Shown here in pieces: positions 1 to 5,283 of a stretch of DNA of 7,292 nt. How positions within the stretch are numbered: position 1 is the first letter of the stretch; every line of letters begins with the position of its first letter. The stretch is taken from contig JBKQSL010000180.1 of the NCBI GenBank assembly GCA_052143655.1, positions 1-7,292 of the forward strand. Direction: 5' to 3'. The notes below the pieces were generated by a model. It did no database searches. It was given only the letters and a program-made list of their open reading frames with translations, and had not been told where the DNA came from. The translations under genes and the position numbers were made by a program. This DNA comes from CAVSUR01 sp052143655 (GTDB lineage: Bacteria; Actinomycetota; Actinomycetes; Streptosporangiales; Streptosporangiaceae).

Positions 1-8
1 CCGGCCCG

Positions 9-296
9 CTAGCCTTCGCGGTACTGGACGCCGAAGCCGCCGCGGGGGTAGTGCCACTTCAGCGCACCCGGGGCGGCGACGGCCAGGCACGTGCCGCACT
101 CCAGGCACGCGGCGTACTCGACCGAGATCGTCCCGTCGGGTTCCTCGCTGTACACGTGCGCCGGGCAGCAGGCCACCAGGGCCTTGCCGGTCCCGGTGGT
201 CCTGGCGATCTCCTGGTTGACCTCGATGTGGCACTCGTCGTCGTCGAGGGTGAAGCGGTTCTTCGCCAGCCGCTCGGGAATCGACAGCTTTTTCAC
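9..296 (-). CDS. fixX: FixX, ferredoxin-like iron-sulfur partner of FixC
   Basis: A complete 95-aa ferredoxin-like protein, matching the roughly 95-98 aa of FixX. It starts with GTG at 296-294 inside a GTGA overlap with fixC, and GGGAG about 10 nt upstream can serve as its binding site. Four cysteines match the single [4Fe-4S] cluster of the ETF-QO C-terminal domain: Cys44 in CPAHVY and Cys64, Cys67 and Cys70 in CLECGTC. No further Cys follows in the position used by ordinary bacterial ferredoxins, which is also so in E. coli FixX. The C-terminus WHYPRGGFGVQYREG is the family hallmark. Cys22 and Cys43 are extra and probably not ligands. FixX is expected to sit on FixC and relay electrons between its FAD and quinone. 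No terminator is visible in the 8 bases left after the stop, so further genes could follow in the operon. Confidence 0.94.
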   Translation of the reverse strand: MKKLSIPERLAKNRFTLDDDECHIEVNQEIARTTGTGKALVACCPAHVYSEEPDGTISVEYAACLECGTCLAVAAPGALKWHYPRGGFGVQYREG

Positions 297-1618
297 AGTG
301 ACCGCGCTCCCGCAATACCGTCGCTGAGCAGGTGCCGCATCTTCACCGGCGACTGCCGCAGCGCGGTGCGCGCGACCTTCACCAGATGCCGGCGGGGCCT
401 GGTGTCCAGGTTGAAGGCGCCGTAGAGGATCTCCGCGAGCAGCGGGCCGTACCGGGAGTACATGCTCTCGCGCTCCAGGAAGGCCGGCGCCTTCGCGTAG
501 GTCTTCATGTCGTGGCCCGCGAACGAGGCGAAGAACTTCTCCGGGTACCCGGCCAGGCCGGCCTTGGAGGTGTCACCGGCCTCCAGCGCGGCACCGACGC
601 CCTCGGCGGCCGCCACTCCGGACGCCACCGCCAGGTCCATGCCCCGGACGGTCAGCCCGGTGTTGAGGGTAAGCCCGGCGGCGTCGCCGACGACCACCAT
701 GCCGTCCGTGGTCATCTGGCCGATCATCTCCATGCCGCCCTCGGCGACCAGATGGCAGCCGTACTCCACCAGTTCCCCGTCGGCCAGGTACGGGGCGATG
801 AACGGGTGCTCGGTGAAATGGTCGAAGACCTCGGTGACGACCTTGCGCTTCGCGGTGAGGTCGTCGAGGCGGACCACGATCCCGACCGACAGCGACTCGG
901 TATTGGTGTACAGGAACCCGCCGCCGCCGATCCCCTCGGTGCAGTCACCGACGACCGCCATCGCCGCGCCCTCGTCGCCGGTCAGGTTGAACCGCGCCTC
1001 GATGGTCTCCCGAGGCAGCGCGACCACCGACTTTACCCCGACCGCCAGGTGGTGCAGCGGCTCCCTCTTGCGCAGCCCGGCCTCCTGGGCGATGAAGGAG
1101 TTCACGCCGTCGGCGGCGACGATCACCCGGGCGCGCAGCTCATCCTCGCCGGCCTGCACGCCGACGACCCGGCTGCCACCCGGCCCGGGCTCGGTGAGCA
1201 CCCGGTCCACCCGCACGCCCGGCATGATCGTGGCCCCGGCCTCCTCGCACTGGCCGGCCAGCCACGGGTCCAGCTTGGCCCGCAGCACCGTGACGGCGTT
1301 GACCGGGTCAGCCAGCCGCTCATCCCGGTAGTCAACGGCCACCGAGCTGCCTGCGTTGAGGAAGCTGATGTAGTTGCGGGTGATCCGGCGCTCGACCGGC
1401 GCCTCGTCCAGGAAGCCCGGGAAGATCTCCTGGATGCCGCGCGAGTACAGCACGCCGCCGGACAGGTTCTTCGCGCCGGGCGACTCACCCCGCTCGATGA
1501 TCAGGACCTCGCGGCCCTGCCGGGCGAGCTGATAGGCGGCGATGCAGCCGGCGATGCCGGCACCGATCACGATGACGTCGAAGTCCGGCTCGGCCGCTTC
1601 CGCCGCGCCCGTGGTCAT
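293..1618 (-). CDS. fixC: FixC, ETF:quinone oxidoreductase-like flavoprotein
   Basis: A complete 441-aa FAD protein of the FixC / ETF-ubiquinone oxidoreductase family (E. coli FixC is about 428 aa). It takes electrons from the ETF and, by analogy with ETF-QO, passes them to membrane quinone. The N-terminal dinucleotide-binding fold has GAGIAG at 19-24 after VIVI, then ERGESPGAKNLSGG at 42-55. A mid-region FAD contact is VIVAADGVNS at 165-174. The third FAD motif is VVVGDAAGLTLNTG at 308-321, followed by LTVRGMDLA, characteristic of FixC. No transmembrane segment is evident, so any membrane contact would be peripheral. Unlike full-length ETF-QO it lacks the C-terminal iron-sulfur domain, which is supplied by the separate fixX gene. 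The ATG overlaps the fixB stop by 4 nt and has only a weak ribosome binding site, supporting translational coupling. The stop overlaps the fixX start (GTGA). Confidence 0.93.
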   Translation of the reverse strand: MTTGAAEAAEPDFDVIVIGAGIAGCIAAYQLARQGREVLIIERGESPGAKNLSGGVLYSRGIQEIFPGFLDEAPVERRITRNYISFLNAGSSVAVDYRDERLADPVNAVTVLRAKLDPWLAGQCEEAGATIMPGVRVDRVLTEPGPGGSRVVGVQAGEDELRARVIVAADGVNSFIAQEAGLRKREPLHHLAVGVKSVVALPRETIEARFNLTGDEGAAMAVVGDCTEGIGGGGFLYTNTESLSVGIVVRLDDLTAKRKVVTEVFDHFTEHPFIAPYLADGELVEYGCHLVAEGGMEMIGQMTTDGMVVVGDAAGLTLNTGLTVRGMDLAVASGVAAAEGVGAALEAGDTSKAGLAGYPEKFFASFAGHDMKTYAKAPAFLERESMYSRYGPLLAEILYGAFNLDTRPRRHLVKVARTALRQSPVKMRHLLSDGIAGARSL

Positions 1619-2526
1619 CGCAGCGCGCCAGTGATCGCCGGTACTATCTGGTACAGGTCGCCGACGAGACCGTAATCGGCCTCCTTGAACACCGGCGCCT
1701 CCGGGTCGGAGTTGACCGCGACGATCGTCTCCGCGCCGCGCACCCCGACCATGTGCTGAAGCTGGCCGGATACGCCGATGGCGAAGTACAGCTGCGGGGC
1801 GATGCGGTGGCCGGAGCTGCCGATGTAGCGGTCCTTGCCGAGCCAGTTCAGGCCCTCGGCCACCGGCCGGGTGCAGGCGACCTCGGCGCCGGCGGCCTGG
1901 GCCAGGTCCTCGATCAGCGCCAGGTCCTCCTGGGCCTTCAGCCCGCGGCCGACGCCGACCACGCGGGGCGCCGCAGCCAGGTTGGCCTGCTCGAAGCCGG
2001 AGGTCCGGGTCTCGATGACTGTCATGCCCAGCGGCTGAGCAGCGACCTCCTCGATCGGCGCGGCGGCCCCGCCGGGTGACGGCGGCGCGCCGCCGTCGAG
2101 GATCAGCGCCACCGGCCCGGACACCGCGACGGTCTCCTCGGCGATGCCGCCGAAGACCGCGTTGGCGGCCACGACATCGTCGCCGTCGGCGGTGACCGAG
2201 CGCGCGCCCGTCAGGACCCCCGCCCCGAGCCGGGCCGCGGCGGCCCCTAGCAGCACCCGCTCGCCCGGGCTGCGGCCGCTGAGCACGACACCTGGCGGGT
2301 CAGCGGCGACCGCGGCGGCGACCGCCGGGGCGCATGCCTCGGCCGGCACCCCGTCAGGCCGGCTGCACCAGACGACCTTGTCGATGCCGCTGGCCGCCAC
2401 GGTCTCGGCTACCGCACGAGGCCCGGCCACGACCGCGGCGACCTGCCCGCCCAGCGAGCGCGCGGCTGTGATCAGGTTGCCGACCGCCGGCGAGTCCCCG
2501 ACGACGATCCAGGCATTCACGCTCAT
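1615..2526 (-). CDS. fixB: Electron transfer flavoprotein alpha subunit FixB
   Basis: A complete 303-aa ETF alpha subunit, comparable to E. coli FixB and without the N-terminal ferredoxin-like extension seen in some FixB/EtfA proteins. The N-terminal domain (1-145) is followed by an Ala/Pro-rich linker around 146-165 and the C-terminal FAD domain (about 186-303). That domain shows GVGRGLKAQED at 191-201, TRPVAEGLNW at 219-228, DRYIGSSGHRIAPQLYFAIG at 232-251 and SGQLQHMVG at 253-261. The FAD-contacting DPEAPVFKEADYGLVGD follows at 274-290. The RPVAE and GQLQHMVG wording is very like E. coli FixB as recalled. The ATG at 2526 has GAGGA 8 nt upstream. Its TGA stop overlaps the fixC ATG as ATGA, so FixC production is probably tied to FixB translation. 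Together with FixA it should carry electrons from the acyl-CoA dehydrogenase to FixC. Confidence 0.93.
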   Translation of the reverse strand: MSVNAWIVVGDSPAVGNLITAARSLGGQVAAVVAGPRAVAETVAASGIDKVVWCSRPDGVPAEACAPAVAAAVAADPPGVVLSGRSPGERVLLGAAAARLGAGVLTGARSVTADGDDVVAANAVFGGIAEETVAVSGPVALILDGGAPPSPGGAAAPIEEVAAQPLGMTVIETRTSGFEQANLAAAPRVVGVGRGLKAQEDLALIEDLAQAAGAEVACTRPVAEGLNWLGKDRYIGSSGHRIAPQLYFAIGVSGQLQHMVGVRGAETIVAVNSDPEAPVFKEADYGLVGDLYQIVPAITGALR

Positions 2527-2560
2527 TTCTGGCGTCCTCTTCCTCGGTAGTCCGGATTGG

Positions 2561-3337
2561 TCACAGCGCGCCGGCCGCGCGCAGCGCGGAGACGAGCTCG
2601 GCGGCCGCGGCGGCCGGGTCGGCGGTGTCGATGAGCTGGCCCTTGCGCTCCTTGCTCTGCGGCCGGGCGGTGCCCTTGACCGTCATCGAGGCGCGGACCG
2701 CGGGCACGTCCAGGGCGGCCAGGTCCAGGTGCTCGACCGGCTTCTTGCCCGCGGCGAGCAGGTCCTTCATGCCTGGCACCCGGGGGGGCGCGGCATCGGC
2801 GGACGCCGCAAGGACGGCAGGCCCGGAGATCTCGACCGCCTCGACGCCGCCAGGGACAGCGCGCTCGACCCGCAGCGCGCCCGGCTGCCCGGACACCGCG
2901 GTGACCTCCGCCGCGGCCGCCCAGCCGAGCAGGCCGGCCAGCACGGTCGGCACCATCTTGGCGGCCACGTCCACTGACGAGTCACCGGTGATGACCAGGT
3001 CCACGTCGCCGATGTGGCGGACCGCCCCGGCCAGCACCGCGGCCAGCTGCGCCGTCCCGGCGCCGTCCAGACTGTCATCCTCGACGACCACCGTGCGGTC
3101 CAGGCCGCGGGCCAGGGCCGCCTTGCAGGCGATGGCCGCGCCGGTCCCCTTGCCGCCCGCCGACAGGCCGACCAGCTCGGCGCCGGCTTCCTGGGCGAGG
3201 CCGCGCGCTAGCTCGATGGCGGTCGGGTCGTACACGCTGATCCCGGGCTTGGCCCGGCTCCAGTCCACGCTGCCGTCCGCGCCTACCGCGGCCTCTTCCG
3301 GGTCGCAGGCCCATTTATAGGCGACGACTATCCTCAT
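2561..3337 (-). CDS. fixA: Electron transfer flavoprotein beta subunit FixA
   Basis: A complete 258-aa ETF beta subunit, the usual length, which pairs with FixB to carry electrons by flavin from dehydrogenases. It begins MRIVVAYKWACDPEEA and continues with DGSVDWSRAKPGISVYD at 21-37, a pattern I recall as close to E. coli FixA (DGSLDFSKADAKISQYD). The nucleotide-binding loop at 117-130 reads TGDSSVDVAAKMVP. Canonical ETFs have a QAID-type sequence here and classical bifurcating ones a DGDT-type loop, so this subunit belongs to neither classic pattern and is again nearest E. coli FixA. The C-terminal region holds PGMKDLLAAGKKPVE at 188-202, typical of ETF beta. The ATG at 3337 follows an ideal AGGAGG site by 6 nt. 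It is 34 nt from fixB. Whether this subunit holds AMP or a second FAD cannot be decided here. Confidence 0.92.
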   Translation of the reverse strand: MRIVVAYKWACDPEEAAVGADGSVDWSRAKPGISVYDPTAIELARGLAQEAGAELVGLSAGGKGTGAAIACKAALARGLDRTVVVEDDSLDGAGTAQLAAVLAGAVRHIGDVDLVITGDSSVDVAAKMVPTVLAGLLGWAAAAEVTAVSGQPGALRVERAVPGGVEAVEISGPAVLAASADAAPPRVPGMKDLLAAGKKPVEHLDLAALDVPAVRASMTVKGTARPQSKERKGQLIDTADPAAAAAELVSALRAAGAL

Positions 3338-3353
3338 CGTGATCCTCCTGATG

Positions 3354-3376
3354 GCGGCCGCCCGGCAGGCGGCCGC
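3354..3376 (-). other. Hairpin just upstream of the fixA ribosome binding site
   Basis: A perfect 9-bp stem (3354-3362 with 3368-3376, 5-nt loop) ends a few nucleotides before the AGGAGG ribosome binding site of fixA. The arms contain GCGGCCGC. With the hairpin at 3391-3418 it forms a tandem pair filling most of the 82-nt gap. Partial termination, RNA processing or attenuation are possible. Confidence 0.45.
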
Positions 3377-3390
3377 GATCTGTTATCGCG

Positions 3391-3418
3391 CCAGGGCGGC
3401 CTCGCGCTGGCCGCCTGG
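3391..3418 (-). other. Hairpin just after the hydratase stop codon
   Basis: Arms 3391-3401 and 3409-3418 pair over 10 bp with one bulged G and a 7-nt loop, starting 1 nt past the TAA stop (3422-3420). It may be a terminator or partial terminator, or a 3' stabiliser that separates expression of the hydratase from fixA. Confidence 0.45.
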
Positions 3419-3419
3419 C

Positions 3420-3842
3420 TTACAGGCCCAGCTTCTTGGTCACCGCGGCGCCGTCGACGACGACCTCGCCGCGCTGGTTGGTCACCGTGGTCTTAAGGAA
3501 GATGAGCCGCTTGTCATCGCGCTTCCCGGTCACCGTCACGGTCGCGGTGACAGTGTCGCCGATCTTGACCGGAGCCGTGAATTTCAGGTCCTGGCCCAGG
3601 TAGATGGCATTCGGCCCGGGCAGGAACGTGCCCAGGACCGCGGAGATGAGGCCGGCCACCAGCATCCCGTGCGCGACCCGCTCCCCGAATATCGACTGCC
3701 GGGCGTGCACGGCGTCGATGTGCACCGGGTTGAAGTCACCGGTGATCCCGGCATAGTGCACGATGTCAGCCTCGGTGATCGTTTTCGCCAGCGAGGCATT
3801 ATCGTCAATCTTGATCTCGTCGTACGCTAGCTCAAGCGCCAA
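3420..3842 (-). CDS. MaoC-like (R)-specific enoyl-CoA hydratase (PhaJ-type)
   Basis: This single-hot-dog-fold protein of the MaoC/PhaJ family interconverts trans-2-enoyl-CoA and (R)-3-hydroxyacyl-CoA. With the TTG start at 3842 it is 140 aa, near the 134 aa of Aeromonas PhaJ. The hydratase motif GITGDFNPVHID supplies the catalytic Asp36 and His41 (the first residue counted as Met). It is followed by GERVAHGMLVAGLIS and GPNAIYLGQDLKFTAPVKIGD, both typical of PhaJ. The start is debatable: in-frame ATG at 3857 (145 aa) and GTG at 3878 (152 aa) exist, but TTG 3842 has the only good ribosome binding site and 3878 lies in a hairpin. It follows the acyl-CoA dehydrogenase, whose product is its substrate, and precedes fixA by 82 nt. 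With a PHA synthase nearby, supply of (R)-3-hydroxyacyl-CoA for PHA is the obvious job. Dehydration of (R)-3-hydroxyacyl-CoA in a reductive pathway is the alternative. Confidence 0.88.
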   Translation of the reverse strand: MALELAYDEIKIDDNASLAKTITEADIVHYAGITGDFNPVHIDAVHARQSIFGERVAHGMLVAGLISAVLGTFLPGPNAIYLGQDLKFTAPVKIGDTVTATVTVTGKRDDKRLIFLKTTVTNQRGEVVVDGAAVTKKLGL

Positions 3843-3847
3843 TTCGC

Positions 3848-3854
3848 GTTCCTC
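3848..3854 (-). promoter_or_regulatory. Ribosome binding site supporting the TTG start of the hydratase
   Basis: On the minus strand GAGGAAC precedes the TTG at 3842 by about 5 nt and, with the G before it, gives GGAGGA. The alternative ATG at 3857 and GTG at 3878 lack comparable sites. The site overlaps the ATG-frame codons Glu-Glu, so it would be coding if translation began at 3857. Confidence 0.5.
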
Positions 3855-3861
3855 CATTCCG

Positions 3862-3880
3862 GCGTGCGCGGGGCGCACGC
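3862..3880 (-). other. Hairpin ahead of the hydratase gene
   Basis: A perfect 8-bp stem (3862-3869 with 3873-3880, loop GGG) lies between the dehydrogenase stop and the hydratase coding region. It covers an in-frame GTG at 3878-3876 that would give a longer hydratase, which argues against that start. It may be an intra-operon mRNA structure. Confidence 0.45.
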
Positions 3881-3900
3881 GTCCGGCATCCCGGCAGGCG

Positions 3901-3922
3901 AGCGCCCCTATCGCAGGGCGCT
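3901..3922 (-). other. Hairpin across the acyl-CoA dehydrogenase stop codon
   Basis: A 7-bp perfect inverted repeat (arms 3901-3907 and 3916-3922, 8-nt loop) has the TAG stop (3910-3908) in its loop. It is modest in strength and could be chance in GC-rich DNA, or act in mRNA stability between the dehydrogenase and hydratase genes. Confidence 0.35.
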
Positions 3923-5047
3923 GCGGGCGATGACCATCCGCTGCACCTCGGAGGTGCCCTCGTAGATTTCGGTGATCTTGGCGTCGCGGTAGCTCCGCTC
4001 CACCGGGTAGCTCTCGGTGTAGCCGTATCCGCCGTGCACCTGTATGGCCTTGCCGGCCACCCGCGAGGCCGTCTCCGAGGCGAATAGCTTAGCCATCGCG
4101 CCCTCGGTCGAGTAGGGCAGCCCATGGTCCTCGTTCCAGGCGGCGCGGTAGACAAGCAGCCGGGCCGCGTCGACCTCAGTGGCCATGTCCGCGATCATCC
4201 ACTGGATGGCCTGCAGGTTCCCGATCGGCTTGCCGAACTGGACGCGCTCCTTTGCGTACGCGACGGCGGCGTCGAGCGCGCCCTGGGCGATGCCGACGGC
4301 CTGGGCGGCGATCCCGATCCGGCCGCCGTCGAGGGTCTGCATGGCGATCTTGAAGCCTTCGCCCTCCTTGCCCAGCAGCTGGCCGGCGGGCACGCGGACG
4401 TTGGAGAAGTACAGCGGCGGCGTGCTGGAGGCACGGATGCCCAGCTTGTGCTCCCGCTCGCCGACCGAGAACCCGGGCGTGTCACGCTCGACGATGAAGG
4501 CGCTGATCCCCTTAGTGCCGATGTCCGGGTTGGTCTTGGCGAAGACGATGTAGATCTCGGCGTACGGGGCGTTGCTGATGAAGATCTTCGATCCGTTGAG
4601 TACGTACTCATCCCCGTCCCGCACCGCAGTGCAGGTGCCGGCGGCGGCGTCGGTGCCGGCGGCGGGCTCGGTCAGGGCGAAGGCGCCGAGCCGGCGGCCC
4701 GCGGCCATGTCGAACAGGAACTTGTCCTTCTGCGCCGGGCTGCCGAACTTCCAGATCGGCCAGGTGGCGAGCGTGGTGTGCGCGGTCACGATCACCACGG
4801 TGCTGGCGCAGACCCGGCCCAGCTCCTCCAGCGCGATCATGTAGCTGAGGAAATCGGCTCCGCCGCCGCCGACCTCTTCGGGGTACGGGATGCCCATCAG
4901 GCCCTGGCCGGCCAGCTTCGGCAGCAGTTCCTCGGGGAATCGGTGCTCGCGGTCGATCTCCGCCGCGATCGGCGCCACTTCCGCCTGGGCGAATTCCCGC
5001 ACCATGTTCCGCACGAGTTCCTGCTCGTCGGTCAGCTCGAAATTCAT
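3908..5047 (-). CDS. Acyl-CoA dehydrogenase (butyryl/short-to-medium-chain type)
   Basis: This is a complete 379-aa FAD-dependent acyl-CoA dehydrogenase, the normal length for the family. It oxidises acyl-CoA to trans-2-enoyl-CoA and gives electrons to an ETF. The N-terminal alpha domain (about 1-120) is followed by the FAD/substrate signature FALTEPAAGTDAAAG at 123-137, the beta domain with LGIRASSTPPLYFSNVRVP at 202-220, and the C-terminal alpha domain with RVQFGKPIGNLQ at 268-279. The catalytic base is Glu363 in ITEIYEGTSEVQR, so the enzyme should be active. The residues after SST are PPLYF, where many relatives have a polar or acidic residue followed by Ile or Leu-Phe; this may bear on the substrate. 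The ATG at 5047 has a GGAAGGTGATC ribosome binding site and the protein starts MNFELTDEQE, as is usual. It opens a six-gene block ending with fixX, so FixAB is its likely electron acceptor. The substrate is unknown, and the reductive direction (enoyl-CoA reductase) is also possible. Confidence 0.93.
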   Translation of the reverse strand: MNFELTDEQELVRNMVREFAQAEVAPIAAEIDREHRFPEELLPKLAGQGLMGIPYPEEVGGGGADFLSYMIALEELGRVCASTVVIVTAHTTLATWPIWKFGSPAQKDKFLFDMAAGRRLGAFALTEPAAGTDAAAGTCTAVRDGDEYVLNGSKIFISNAPYAEIYIVFAKTNPDIGTKGISAFIVERDTPGFSVGEREHKLGIRASSTPPLYFSNVRVPAGQLLGKEGEGFKIAMQTLDGGRIGIAAQAVGIAQGALDAAVAYAKERVQFGKPIGNLQAIQWMIADMATEVDAARLLVYRAAWNEDHGLPYSTEGAMAKLFASETASRVAGKAIQVHGGYGYTESYPVERSYRDAKITEIYEGTSEVQRMVIARSALR

Positions 5048-5061
5048 CGTGGGATCACCTT

Positions 5062-5108
5062 CCTGATGACCGTCGTTCCGGCCCTGATGACCGTCGTTCC
5101 GGCCTGAT
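5062..5108. repeat. Tandem repeat, two 20-nt copies plus a 6-nt third start
   Basis: Two identical 20-nt copies of CCTGATGACCGTCGTTCCGG (plus-strand reading) lie at 5062-5081 and 5083-5102, separated by one C and so 21 nt apart. A third partial copy, CCTGAT, follows at 5103-5108. The repeat abuts the ribosome binding site of the acyl-CoA dehydrogenase gene. Each copy holds a weak dyad CCG-6nt-CGG. The 21-nt spacing equals two DNA helical turns, as expected of side-by-side protein binding sites, but the repeat could also be a neutral tandem duplication. Confidence 0.75.
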
Positions 5109-5136
5109 CGGTATCTGGGTTGTCACGGCCGCCATC

Positions 5137-5188
5137 GCCGGGCGGGCCGGAGGACGCCGGGCGGCGCGCCGCCCCCGGCCCGCCCGGC
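5137..5188 (-). terminator. Large compound GC hairpin between thiolase and acyl-CoA dehydrogenase
   Basis: Arms 5137-5150 and 5175-5188 pair perfectly over 14 bp. Between them lies an 8-nt unpaired stretch (5151-5158) and a perfect 16-nt palindrome (5159-5174), which can form an inner hairpin. The whole is almost pure G+C. Coming after the 5238-5262 hairpin in the direction of transcription, it looks like a second terminator or a barrier isolating the dehydrogenase block. A protein-binding or DNA-structural role is possible. Confidence 0.5.
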
Positions 5189-5237
5189 TGGCCATCGCGG
5201 CGCAGTCCGGGCGGACCGGGGAAGCGGCGCCCCGGCG

Positions 5238-5262
5238 GGGCCGCCGGCCAGGCCGGCGGCCC
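5238..5262 (-). terminator. Hairpin terminator after thiolase
   Basis: A perfect 12-bp inverted repeat (arms 5238-5249 and 5251-5262 around a single A, so the real loop is about 5 nt) begins 21 nt after the thiolase stop. It is GC-only in its stem and has no T-tail on the minus strand. It is a probable terminator or transcript-end stabiliser. Confidence 0.6.
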
Positions 5263-5283
5263 GAGCGGAAGTTAGGGTGCGGC

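Noticed and set aside
332..1675. 447-codon open frame on the plus strand opposite fixC
   Set aside because: It mirrors fixC in GC-rich DNA, where antisense frames stay open through third-position G/C bias. Its translation is low in complexity, rich in Arg, Gly, His and Asp, with no recognisable domain, while fixC is unmistakable.
5062..5102. GGAAC in each tandem repeat copy read as an ECF sigma -35 element
   Set aside because: On the minus strand no CGTC- or GTT-like -10 element occurs at the expected 16-17 nt after either copy, so a promoter could not be supported.
4124..5107. 327-codon open frame on the plus strand opposite the acyl-CoA dehydrogenase
   Set aside because: It is an antisense shadow of a clearly real gene, and its end only reads through the tandem repeat (repeated MTVVPA). 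No ribosome binding site or family resemblance was seen.
5062..5108. Tandem repeat considered as a CRISPR array
   Set aside because: The copies are separated by only one nucleotide, with no spacers and no cas genes, so it is a plain tandem repeat.
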